Below, piece after piece: positions 1 to 6,811 of a DNA stretch of 19,115 bases. Within the stretch, counting starts at the first letter, position 1. Every line of letters starts with the position of its first letter. The stretch covers positions 1 through 19,115 of the forward strand of contig JAIWOM010000002.1 in NCBI GenBank assembly GCA_020216895.1, in the 5' to 3' direction. This DNA comes from Microcella sp. (GTDB lineage: Bacteria; Actinomycetota; Actinomycetes; Actinomycetales; Microbacteriaceae). A program made the position numbers and the translations under genes. The notes under the pieces were generated by a model. That model did no database searches. It was not told the DNA's origin and saw nothing but the letters and a program-made list of their open reading frames with translations.

Positions 1-2
1 TC

Positions 3-86
3 GCCGAGCGCTCGCCGGGCGCGGCGGCGCAGCTCGACACGCTGCTGCGGGTGCCGCGCGCGCCGTACCTCAGTTACTGGTTCTGA
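3..86 (+). CDS. C-terminal end of an unidentified protein (5' truncated by window edge)
   Basis: An open frame enters from the left edge and ends at TGA 84-86, encoding about 27 residues that finish in PYLSYWF. The composition (Ala/Arg/Leu rich, G/C at third positions) fits a real actinobacterial gene tail. It stops 18 nt before the stop codon of the convergent M3 peptidase, a normal spacing for convergent genes. Too little is present to assign a family, and it could still be a chance open frame. Confidence 0.45.
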   Translation, partial: AERSPGAAAQLDTLLRVPRAPYLSYWF

Positions 87-104
87 CCGCCCGGTGCTTG
101 CGTG

Positions 105-2135
105 CTACGCGGCCAGGCCGCGCCGCTGTAGCAGCGGCTCGATCTCGGCGTCGCGCCCGCGGAACGCGCGGTACGCCTCGAGCGGATCGCCCGCGCCGCC
201 GAGCCCGAGCACGTACGCGCGGAACCGGTCGCCGTTGGTGCGCGTGAGGCCGCCGTTCTGCTCGAACCACTGCACGGTGTCGGCGTCGAGTACCTCGCTC
301 CAGATGTAGCTGTAGTAGCCGGCGTCGTAGCCGCCCGAGAACGTGTGGGCGAAATACGTGCTCGAGTAGCGCGTCGGAACGGCCGGGTTGTCGAGGCCCA
401 CGCGCTTGAGGGCGGCGGCTTCGAAGGCGGCGACATCCGTCACGGCAGCGGCCTCGGCAGCGCTGAGCGTGTGCCAGGCCTGGTCGAGCAGCGCCGCGGC
501 GAGGTACTCGCTCGTCGCGAAGCCTTCGCCCCACAGCTGCGCGGTCCGAACGCGATCGAGCACCTCGGCGGGAATCGGCTCGCCGGTCTCGTGGTGCACG
601 GCGTAGTCGCCCACGATCTCGGGCCAGAGCATCCACATCTCGTTGACCTGGCTGGGGAACTCGACGAAGTCGCGGTAGACGTTCGTGCCGGTGAACCGCG
701 GGTAGGTGACGTGCGCGAACAGGCCGTGCAGCGCGTGGCCGAACTCGTGGAAGAACGTGTTGACCTCGTCGTAGGTGAGCAGGGTCGGCTCGCCCGCGGC
801 GGGCTTGGGCACGTTGAGGTTGTTGACGACGACCGTCGGATGCTCCAGCAGCGTGTTCTGCCCGATCAGCTCGTTCATCCAGGCGCCGCCGCGCTTGCTG
901 TCGCGGGTGTAGAGGTCGAGCAGGTAGAGCCCGAGCTCGGAGCCGTCCTCGTTGCGCACCTCGAAGACCCGCACCTCCGGGTGGTAGCCCTGCAGGTCCT
1001 CCCGCTCGGTGAAGGTGACGCCGTACACCTTGGTGGCGGCGGCGAAGACCCCGCGCCACAGCACGCGCTCGGCCTCGAAGTAGGGGCGCAGCTCGCCGAG
1101 GTCGACGTCGTACTCGGCCTTGCGCACCTTCTCGCTGTAGTGCGCCCAGTCGTGGGCGGCGATCGGGTGGCCGGCGAGGGCCTCGAGCTTGGCCTGCTCG
1201 GCGGCGGCGTTGCGCGCGGCGGCGGGGGCGAGGCGCTCGAGCATGGCGGCGACGCGCTCGGGGTTCTGCGCGGTCTGGTCGGCTGTGACGAAGGCGGCGT
1301 GGTTGGCGAAGCCGAGCAGCTCGGCGCGCTCGGCGCGCAGGCGCGCGATCTCGAGCAGCACGGGCCGGTTGTCGTGCTCGCCGTCGCGCGAGCCGCGGGC
1401 GCGCGAGGCGGCCATGATCCGCTCGCGGGTCTCGCGGTTCGTGAGGCTCTCGAGCCAGGGGTGGCCGGTCGGCAGCACGAGCGTGACGAGGTGCTTGCCC
1501 TCGAGCCCCCGGTCGGCGGCGGCCTGCGCGGCGGCACTGATCTCGCCGGGGGTGAGCCCGTCGAGCTCGGCGGGGTCGTCGATGACGACGGCGAGCTCGT
1601 TGGTGTCGGCGAGCAGGTTCTTCTCGAACGCGGTCTCGAGGGTCGAGATGCGGGCGTTGAGCGCGCTGAGGCGCTCCTTCTGCTCGGCGTCGAGCCCGGC
1701 GCCGGCGAGGGTCATCTCGGTGTAGTGCCGCTCGATCAGGTAGCGCTGCTCGGGGGTCACGGGCAACGACTCGCGCTGCTCGTGCAGCTGGGCGATGCGC
1801 CAGTACAGGGCGCTGTCGAGGCGGATCGCGTCGGTGTGCGCGGCGAGCTTCGGGGCGAGCTCGGCCTCGAGCGCGTTCGTGGCGTCGGTGGAGTCGGCCG
1901 AGGCCTTGTTGTAGAACACCCGCAGCACGCGGGTGAGCAGCTGGCCGCTCTGCTCGAGCGGCACCATCGTGTTCTCGAAGGTCGGCATGTCGCGGCGCCG
2001 GGTGATGTTCTGAATCTCGGCGAGCTGCTCGGCCATGCCCTGCTCGATGGCGGGCGCGTAGTGCTCGTCGCGGATCTCCGCGAAGGGGGGCAGCTGGTAC
2101 GGGAGGGTGCTCGGCGCGAGGAACGGGTTCGACAT
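105..2135 (-). CDS. M3 family zinc oligopeptidase (peptidyl-dipeptidase Dcp / oligopeptidase A-like)
   Basis: The 676-residue protein is a cytosolic metallopeptidase of the thimet-oligopeptidase (M3) family, which degrades short peptides. The zinc motif is visible as FFHEFGHALHG, giving H463, E464 (catalytic) and H467. The third ligand is E492 in FVEFPSQ, 29 residues after the first His, which is the family spacing. A C-terminal Y/H/G-rich segment (TYFAHTFSGGYDAGYYSYIW) matches the substrate-binding region of Dcp-like enzymes. There is no signal peptide, and the length is normal for the family. The ATG at 2135 begins MSNPFLAPS; TAGGGT lies 6 nt upstream (2142-2147 on the minus strand) and there is no strong Shine-Dalgarno, so a leaderless mRNA is plausible. 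The gene is divergent from the ArsR-like gene across the 14-bp repeat array, so control by that regulator is possible. The family is certain; Dcp versus PrlC is not resolved. Confidence 0.95.
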   Translation of the reverse strand: MSNPFLAPSTLPYQLPPFAEIRDEHYAPAIEQGMAEQLAEIQNITRRRDMPTFENTMVPLEQSGQLLTRVLRVFYNKASADSTDATNALEAELAPKLAAHTDAIRLDSALYWRIAQLHEQRESLPVTPEQRYLIERHYTEMTLAGAGLDAEQKERLSALNARISTLETAFEKNLLADTNELAVVIDDPAELDGLTPGEISAAAQAAADRGLEGKHLVTLVLPTGHPWLESLTNRETRERIMAASRARGSRDGEHDNRPVLLEIARLRAERAELLGFANHAAFVTADQTAQNPERVAAMLERLAPAAARNAAAEQAKLEALAGHPIAAHDWAHYSEKVRKAEYDVDLGELRPYFEAERVLWRGVFAAATKVYGVTFTEREDLQGYHPEVRVFEVRNEDGSELGLYLLDLYTRDSKRGGAWMNELIGQNTLLEHPTVVVNNLNVPKPAAGEPTLLTYDEVNTFFHEFGHALHGLFAHVTYPRFTGTNVYRDFVEFPSQVNEMWMLWPEIVGDYAVHHETGEPIPAEVLDRVRTAQLWGEGFATSEYLAAALLDQAWHTLSAAEAAAVTDVAAFEAAALKRVGLDNPAVPTRYSSTYFAHTFSGGYDAGYYSYIWSEVLDADTVQWFEQNGGLTRTNGDRFRAYVLGLGGAGDPLEAYRAFRGRDAEIEPLLQRRGLAA

Positions 2136-2156
2136 GCTTCGACCCTAGCGCCCGGC

Positions 2157-2233
2157 ATGCAAAGAACCCATTGCAAACGAGTCATTGCAAAACAAGCATT
2201 GCAAAGAAGTACTTGCAAAGAAGTCTTTGCATT
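2157..2233. promoter_or_regulatory. Six-unit 14-bp iterated operator in a divergent promoter
   Basis: TTGCAAA-type heptamers start at 2157 (ATGCAAA), 2171, 2185, 2199, 2213 (all TTGCAAA) and 2227 (TTGCATT), exactly 14 bp apart. The 7-bp spacers are A/G-rich (for example GAAGTAC, GAAGTCT). The core TTGCAA is self-complementary, so the array can be read by a symmetric dimer on either strand. It fills most of the 113 bp between the M3 peptidase and the ArsR-like gene. The obvious inference is that it is the binding array of the adjacent regulator, controlling both directions. The repeats are seen directly; the regulator assignment is inferred. Confidence 0.8.
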
Positions 2234-2248
2234 GCTATCGTGGTCGTC
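2213..2248 (+). promoter_or_regulatory. Likely promoter of the ArsR-like gene with overlapping 18-bp palindrome, leaderless start
   Basis: A -35-like TTGCAA (2213-2218), a 17-nt spacer and a -10-like TATCGT (2236-2241) are followed by 7 nt and then the ATG at 2249, so transcription would start at about the first base of the start codon. The perfect inverted repeat TGCAAAGAAGTCTTTGCA (2214-2231, 8-2-8) covers the -35 and most of the spacer. A protein bound there would block RNA polymerase, which suggests autorepression. Confidence 0.6.
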
Positions 2249-2896
2249 ATGGGACACCACCAGGACGAGCTCGAGGGTCGCGCCGCCGACCTCGACGGCC
2301 TCAAGGCGCTCGCGCACCCGCTGCGCGTGCAGATCATCGAGGCGCTGTCGACCTACGGCGAGCAGACCGCCAGCAGCCTTGCCGAGCGGCTCGGCGAGTC
2401 GAGCGGTGCCACCAGCTACCACCTCCGTCAGCTCGAGAAGCACGGCTATGTGCGCGAGGTGGCCGACCGCGGCACCGGCCGCGAGCGGTGGTGGGAGCGC
2501 GTTCCCGGGCCGATCCACCTCGGCAGCGCCGAGCTCGACGCCACCGAGGCCGGGCGCGCCGCATCCCGCGTGATCATGCGCGAGTGGCTGCACCACCGCG
2601 AGGCCGGCCTGCGCGATGTCATCGAGCGCGGCAACGAGGTGCTCAGCACCGAGTGGCGCGACGCCCTCGCGCTGCAGTCGGCGAGCATGCACGTCACCGC
2701 TGCGCAACTCGACGAGCTCAACCACCAGATCGTCGACCTCATCATCGGGTTCGCCCGCGAGCACCGCGGCCAGCGCGTGCCCGGCTCGCGGCCCGTCCAC
2801 GTTCAGTACTACGCCTACCCCGTGCTCGACGGCGTCGAGATCCCTGCCGAGAGCACCACCACCGCCACCACCACTTCCGACCAGAAAGAGGGCTGA
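2249..2896 (+). CDS. ArsR-like winged helix-turn-helix transcriptional regulator
   Basis: The 215-residue protein has an N-terminal winged helix (about residues 16-90). Its first helix is LKALAHPLRVQIIEAL, the recognition helix is around SSGATSYHLRQLEKHGYV (51-68), and the wing is RGTGRERWW (74-82). This matches the HTH_20/ArsR-type fold. The remaining ~125 residues are mainly helical and charged and carry no ligand motif I recognise. The tail is Thr-rich. No metal-binding CxC signature is present, so metal sensing is not supported. An in-frame extension to TTG at 2171 would translate the repeat array, so I reject it in favour of the ATG at 2249, which sits 7 nt after a -10-like hexamer. The gene is followed by a 74-residue ORF after 2 nt and is divergent from the M3 peptidase. 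It probably regulates itself and perhaps the peptidase. Confidence 0.9.
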   Translation: MGHHQDELEGRAADLDGLKALAHPLRVQIIEALSTYGEQTASSLAERLGESSGATSYHLRQLEKHGYVREVADRGTGRERWWERVPGPIHLGSAELDATEAGRAASRVIMREWLHHREAGLRDVIERGNEVLSTEWRDALALQSASMHVTAAQLDELNHQIVDLIIGFAREHRGQRVPGSRPVHVQYYAYPVLDGVEIPAESTTTATTTSDQKEG

Positions 2897-2898
2897 TC

Positions 2899-3123
2899 AT
2901 GACCACGATCACGCGCACCGTGCCCTGCTCCGCCCCCCGCGAAACGCGACTGGGCCGCCTGGCACTTACCGCCGGCCTCGCGCTCGTGCGCTGGGCCCAC
3001 CAGCGCCCGGCGCGCGCCGCGAGCCGCGCCTCGCTCACCCACGAGCAGCAGGCGCTGCGGCTGGCCACCGAGCAGGCGATTGCTCAGCAGGCTTCCAGCC
3101 GCCGTTATGGAATCGCCCAATAG
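2899..3123 (+). CDS. Small basic protein (74 aa) cotranscribed with the ArsR-like regulator
   Basis: The ATG at 2899 lies 2 nt after the regulator stop, preceded by an AAAGAGGG Shine-Dalgarno inside the end of the regulator gene, so translation is probably coupled. The product begins MTTITRTVPC and has a weakly hydrophobic stretch (LGRLALTAGLALVRWA, about residues 18-33). It then becomes Arg/Gln/Ala rich with likely helices and ends RRYGIAQ. The stretch is short for a transmembrane segment but could be a membrane-associated helix. I do not recognise a family. Tight coupling to a regulator suggests a role in the same response, possibly as a partner or a target. That is inference only. Confidence 0.7.
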   Translation: MTTITRTVPCSAPRETRLGRLALTAGLALVRWAHQRPARAASRASLTHEQQALRLATEQAIAQQASSRRYGIAQ

Positions 3124-3259
3124 ATTCCCCACAGAGCGCGCCGCCGGCGCACTCTGATGAAGCCCGACACCCCGCGTTCAGCGACGCAATGCACCGGTGC
3201 ACCACGGATGATCCGAGCATCCGCACCGGGCGGGAGCTACGCCCCGCGCCTCCCGTCGC
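3124..3259. other. Intergenic gap between convergent operons
   Basis: This 136-bp gap separates the regulator operon (+) from the valS set (-). It holds the hairpin at 3132-3156, a 12-bp perfect palindrome TGCACCGGTGCA at 3190-3201, and the left arm of a second hairpin at 3242-3249. I see no gene in it. Confidence 0.6.
3132..3156 (+). terminator. GC-rich hairpin after the regulator operon
   Basis: The arms CAGAGCGCGCC (3132-3142) and GGCGCACTCTG (3146-3156) form an 11-bp stem with one C/A mismatch and a 3-nt loop. It starts 8 nt after the stop of the 74-residue ORF. There is no U-tract, as is common for actinobacterial terminator-like hairpins. Function is inferred from position. Confidence 0.55.
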
Positions 3260-3270
3260 TCAGCGCGGGG
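3242..3270 (-). terminator. GC hairpin at the end of the valS-GNAT-hypothetical set
   Basis: CCCCGCGC (3242-3249) and GCGCGGGG (3263-3270) form a perfect 8-bp stem with a 13-nt loop. One arm lies in the last codons of the 78-residue ORF and the loop contains its stop codon. No U-tract follows. The position suggests transcription termination or 3'-end protection. Confidence 0.5.
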
Positions 3271-3496
3271 TGTCGCCGTTCTCGGTCACGACCGTGCCGT
3301 CGTGCGCGACGCGGATGACCGTGCCGTCGTCGAGCTCGACCACGGGCCGCCCCTCCAACCATGTGAGGGTCCAGCGCCACATCGTGGTGTCGCGGCCGAG
3401 CAGCTCGCCCTCCACGGCGCGCACCGCCGCCCGCACCTCCGGGCTCAACCGTGCCGGCGGCTCGCCGCCGACGCTCCAGCGCGTACCCAGCTGCAT
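3260..3496 (-). CDS. Conserved-looking hypothetical protein, 78 aa
   Basis: The ATG at 3496 starts 2 nt after the GNAT stop and has a strong Shine-Dalgarno (GGGAGG) inside the end of the GNAT gene, so the two are translationally coupled. The protein begins MQLGTRWSVG and contains WRWTLTWLEGRPVVELDDGT (about residues 40-59). It has many Trp residues, an acidic and basic helix in the middle, and a beta-rich C-terminal half. There is no signal peptide, membrane segment or cysteine, so any iron-sulfur role would be unsupported. I do not recognise a characterised family. The frame extends further upstream (to 3820), but that part only shadows the GNAT gene. Confidence 0.75.
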   Translation of the reverse strand: MQLGTRWSVGGEPPARLSPEVRAAVRAVEGELLGRDTTMWRWTLTWLEGRPVVELDDGTVIRVAHDGTVVTENGDTPR

Positions 3497-3498
3497 GC

Positions 3499-3960
3499 TC
3501 AGACCTCCCGCTCGTAGGTGACCCACGTCGTGCGGGTCGCCAGCCGGTCGTAGACGCCCTGCGCGCGCGCGTTGTCGGCGGCGGTGATCCAGCGGATCGT
3601 GCCGCCGCCGTGCGCCCGCGCGTGCTCGGCGATCGCCTCGAGCAGGGCGGTGCCCGCACCCGAGCCGCGCACGGCGGGCTCGGTGTACAGGTCGTCGAGG
3701 TACCAGCCGGGGCCGGCCGTGAAGGTGTCGGGCTGCTCGCGCAGGTGCGCGAAGCCGACGACCGCGCCGTCGTGCTCGGCGACGAGGCAGACCATCGGGT
3801 GCTCCGCATCCATCAGCCACGCCCAGACGCCGTCGAGCACGGCGTCGTCGAACGCGGTCTCGTAGAACACGCCGTAGGCGGTGAACAGTGCGCGCCAGCG
3901 TTCGTGATCGCGCGGCTCGACCGGGCGCACGACGACGCCGGCAACGGATGCGGAGCTCAT
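3499..3960 (-). CDS. GNAT family N-acetyltransferase
   Basis: The 153-residue protein has the GNAT fold order: a beta strand and helix at the start (VVRPVEPRDHERWRALF), the central strands (MVCLVAEHDGAVVGFAHLR) and motif A with acetyl-CoA pyrophosphate-binding VRGSGAGTALLEAIAEHAR (about residues 97-115). It ends with a terminal strand region containing N130 and Y137 (AADNARAQGVYDRL), where family members place the catalytic Tyr. Such enzymes transfer acetyl from acetyl-CoA to an amine; the substrate is not predictable here. The gene lies 36 nt downstream of valS and 2 nt upstream of the 78-residue ORF, so it is probably in one transcription unit with both. The start at ATG 3960 has only a weak ribosome binding site. 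Confidence 0.92.
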   Translation of the reverse strand: MSSASVAGVVVRPVEPRDHERWRALFTAYGVFYETAFDDAVLDGVWAWLMDAEHPMVCLVAEHDGAVVGFAHLREQPDTFTAGPGWYLDDLYTEPAVRGSGAGTALLEAIAEHARAHGGGTIRWITAADNARAQGVYDRLATRTTWVTYEREV

Positions 3961-3996
3961 GCCGTCAGTCTGCCCGACCCGCGCGCCCGACGGCCC

Positions 3997-6615
3997 TTAG
4001 GCCTCGGGCAGCTCGCCGAGCTCGATCTCGACGACGGCGACCTCGTCGGCCGGCGTGAACGAGAGCGAGGCGATGCGCCCGACCGCGGCCAGGTCGGCGC
4101 CCGCGTGCTCGAGCAGCGCGGGTCCGGCGATGACGGCGCGGGTGACGGGGGTCTTCTGCGAGGCCTTCGCGTCGGTCTTCGCGCGGCGGATCCCGATGAG
4201 GGCCTCCGACACGAGCGGCAGCAGGCCGCCGGGCTGCGCGGGGGTACCGAGCACGTCACCGAGCTCGGCAACCGTCGGCCACGGGGCCCGGTGCACCGAG
4301 GAGGCGGCACCGGAAGCAGCGCCGTGCGTCCAGCTCCAGACCTCCTCGCACGCGAACGGCAGCACGGGCGCGAGCAGGCGCACGAACACGTCGATCGCCA
4401 GCTGCAGCGCGGCGACCGCGCTCGCCTGGCCCTCGGCGCCCTGCGAGCCGTAGGCGCGCTCCTTCACCAGCTCGAGGTAGTCGTCGGTGAAGGTCCAGAA
4501 GAACTGCTCGGTGGCCTCGAGCGCGCGGGCGTGGTCGTACTCCTCGTACGCGCGCGTGGCCACGCGCACGACCTCGCCGAGGCTGGCGAGCATGTCGATG
4601 TCGAGGGGCTCGGTCACCGCATCCGCGCCCGAGGCGGCCCCGGCCGGGGCCTCGAAGCTGTAGACGAACTTGGCGGCGTTGAGCACCTTGATGGCGAGGC
4701 GGCGGCCGATCTTCATCTGTTTCGGGTTCTGCGGGTCGAACGCCGCGTCGGTGCCGAGGCGCGAGCTGGCCGCCCAGTAGCGCACCGCGTCGCTGCCGTG
4801 CTCGTCGAGCATCGCGGCAGGGGTGACGACGTTGCCCTTCGACTTCGACATCTTCTTGCGGTCGGGGTCGACGATGAAGCCCGAGATGCCGGCGTGCTTC
4901 CACGGCACGGTGCCGTGCTCGAGCTCGGCGCGCAGCACGGTCGAGAACAGCCAGGTGCGGATGATGTCCTGCCCCTGGCTGCGCAGGTCGTAGGGGAAGA
5001 CCAGGCCGAAGAGCTCGGGGTCGTCCTCCCACTTGCCGGCGATCTGCGGGGTCAGCGACGAGGTCGCCCAGGTGTCCATGATGTCGACCTCGCCGACGAA
5101 GCCGTTCGGCTGACCGCGCTGGGCCTCGTCGAAGCCGGGGGCGGGCATCGAGGCCGGGTCGACCGGCAGCTGGTCCTCCGACGGCACGATCGGGTCGCCG
5201 GTGGGCTCGCCGTTCTCGTCGAGGCGGTACCAGACGGGAATCGGCACGCCGAAGAAGCGCTGCCGCGAGATCAGCCAGTCGCCCGAGAGGCCGCCGACCC
5301 AGTTCTCGTAGCGCACGCGCATGAAGTCGGGGTGGAACTCCACCTCGCGGCCGCGCTCGAGCAGGCGCGCGTTGAGCGCCTCGTCGCGGGCGCCGTTGGC
5401 GATGTACCACTGGCGGGTGGTGACGATCTCGAGCGGCTTGTCGCCCTTCTCGAAGAACTTCACCGGATGCGTGATCGCACGGGGCTCGCCGATCAGGTCG
5501 CCCGACTCGCGCAGCAGCTCGACGATGCGGGCCTTCGCGCTGAACACGGTCTTGCCGGCCAGCTCGGCGTACACTTCGGCCGCGGCGCCCTCGATGCCCT
5601 GCGGGGCCTCGGCGAGGATGCGGCCGTCCTTGCCGAGGATGGGGCGCATCGGCAGGTCGAGCTCGCGCCACCACACCACGTCCGTGACGTCGCCGAAGGT
5701 GCAGACCATGGCGATGCCCGAGCCCTTGTCCTGCTGCGCCAGGTGGTGGGCCACCACCGGAACCTCGACGCCGAACAGCGGGGTACGCACGGTGGTGCCG
5801 AACAGCGGCTGGTAGCGGGGGTCATCGGGATGCGCCACCAGCGCCACGCAGGCGGGGATCAGCTCGGGGCGCGTGGTCTCGATCTCGACCGTGCCGCCGT
5901 CGGGCGCGTGGAAGCTGACCCGGTGGAAGGCGCCGGGCATCTCCTTGTCCTCCAGCTCGGCCTGGGCGACCGCGGTGCGGAAGGTGACGTCCCAGAGCGT
6001 GGGGGCATCGGCGCGGTAGGCCTCGCCGCGTGCGAGGTTGCGCAGGAAGGCCCGCTGGGCGACCCGCTGCGCCTCGTCGCCGATGGTGCGGTAGGTCTGG
6101 CTCCAGTCGACGCTGAGGCCGAGCGTGCGCCACAGGTCCTCGAACTGCTTCTCGTCCTCGACGGTCAGCCGCTCGCACAGCTCGATGAAGTTGCGGCGGC
6201 TGATCGGCACCTGGTCGGCGGCCTTGCCGCTGGCGTTGTCGCCACCCTCGAACGGCGGGGTGAAGTCGGGGTCGTAGGGCAGCGCCGGGTCGCAGCGCAC
6301 GCCGTAGTAGTTCTGCACGCGGCGCTCGGTGGGCAGGCCGTTGTCGTCCCAGCCCATCGGGTAGAAGAGGTTCTTGCCGCGCATGCGCTGGAACCGCGCG
6401 GCGAGGTCCATGTGCGTGTAGCTGAAGACGTGGCCGATGTGCAGCGAGCCCGAGGCGGTGGGCGGGGGAGTGTCGATCGCGTAGACCGAGTCGGGGCCCG
6501 CATCCACGGCCGCCTGGCGGTCGAAGCGGTACGTGCCCTGCTCCTCCCAGACGGGGCCCCACTTGGCTTCGAGACCCTCGAGGGCGGGCTTGTCGGGCAG
6601 GCTGGCGTTGCTCAT
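3997..6615 (-). CDS. valS: Valyl-tRNA synthetase (archaeal/actinobacterial type)
   Basis: The 872-residue class I synthetase charges tRNA-Val with valine. The HIGH motif is residues 59-62 (GSLHIGHVFSYTH) and the KMSKS motif is residues 588-592 (KKMSKSKGN). The segment MGWDDNGLPTERRVQNYYGV is characteristic of the ValRS form found in archaea and many actinobacteria. The CP1 editing domain lies between, and an anticodon-binding helical domain follows (ATEQFFWTFTDDYLELVKERAYG). The C-terminal coiled-coil arm typical of E. coli-type ValRS is absent; the protein ends in a beta-rich segment. I chose ATG 6615 (MSNASLPDKPALEGLEAKW), where homologous sequence begins. The frame runs open to 6981, but that overlaps the divergent subtilase gene and lacks family sequence. 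Confidence 0.97.
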   Translation of the reverse strand: MSNASLPDKPALEGLEAKWGPVWEEQGTYRFDRQAAVDAGPDSVYAIDTPPPTASGSLHIGHVFSYTHMDLAARFQRMRGKNLFYPMGWDDNGLPTERRVQNYYGVRCDPALPYDPDFTPPFEGGDNASGKAADQVPISRRNFIELCERLTVEDEKQFEDLWRTLGLSVDWSQTYRTIGDEAQRVAQRAFLRNLARGEAYRADAPTLWDVTFRTAVAQAELEDKEMPGAFHRVSFHAPDGGTVEIETTRPELIPACVALVAHPDDPRYQPLFGTTVRTPLFGVEVPVVAHHLAQQDKGSGIAMVCTFGDVTDVVWWRELDLPMRPILGKDGRILAEAPQGIEGAAAEVYAELAGKTVFSAKARIVELLRESGDLIGEPRAITHPVKFFEKGDKPLEIVTTRQWYIANGARDEALNARLLERGREVEFHPDFMRVRYENWVGGLSGDWLISRQRFFGVPIPVWYRLDENGEPTGDPIVPSEDQLPVDPASMPAPGFDEAQRGQPNGFVGEVDIMDTWATSSLTPQIAGKWEDDPELFGLVFPYDLRSQGQDIIRTWLFSTVLRAELEHGTVPWKHAGISGFIVDPDRKKMSKSKGNVVTPAAMLDEHGSDAVRYWAASSRLGTDAAFDPQNPKQMKIGRRLAIKVLNAAKFVYSFEAPAGAASGADAVTEPLDIDMLASLGEVVRVATRAYEEYDHARALEATEQFFWTFTDDYLELVKERAYGSQGAEGQASAVAALQLAIDVFVRLLAPVLPFACEEVWSWTHGAASGAASSVHRAPWPTVAELGDVLGTPAQPGGLLPLVSEALIGIRRAKTDAKASQKTPVTRAVIAGPALLEHAGADLAAVGRIASLSFTPADEVAVVEIELGELPEA

Positions 6616-6811
6616 GGCGGGGTCTCGCTTCGGTATGTGCGGCACCGTGTCAACGGGTGCCTGAGTGTGGAAGGTGTCACCATCGTACTGGGCGCTCCTG
6701 CGGCCTTCGCGGGGGTCTGGCCCCCGTTCGGGTGTGGGGGCTATCCGTGCGGCTGCTTCTGCCATAGCCTGACCGGAGTAGCACTCAATACCTGATCTGA
6801 AGGACGTACCG
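6616..6811. other. Divergent intergenic region valS / subtilase
   Basis: The region is 196 bp. A hairpin GGGGG-TCTGG-CCCCC sits at 6711-6725. A TACGAT hexamer on the minus strand (6682-6687) could be a -10 for valS, giving a leader of roughly 60 nt; no good -35 is visible. For the subtilase, CATAGC/TAGCCT near 6763-6770 is a weak -10 candidate. No T-box sequence (UGGN antiterminator core) is present on the valS side. Confidence 0.4.

Noticed and set aside
2157..2233. Short CRISPR array
   Set aside because: The unit is 7 bp with 7-bp spacers, far below CRISPR repeat and spacer sizes, and it sits in a promoter region with no cas genes.
2171..2248. N-terminal extension of the ArsR-like regulator from TTG 2171
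   Set aside because: It would translate the operator repeats into a low-complexity peptide; ATG 2249 has a fitting promoter and begins the family-like sequence.
345..2573. Long open frame on the plus strand opposite the M3 peptidase
   Set aside because: Codon-biased shadow of a gene with unmistakable catalytic motifs; Val/Gly/Leu/Glu-rich translation with no family.
3451..6795. 1114-codon open frame on the plus strand opposite valS
   Set aside because: Antisense shadow of high-GC coding sequence; low-complexity product, while valS has HIGH and KMSKS motifs.
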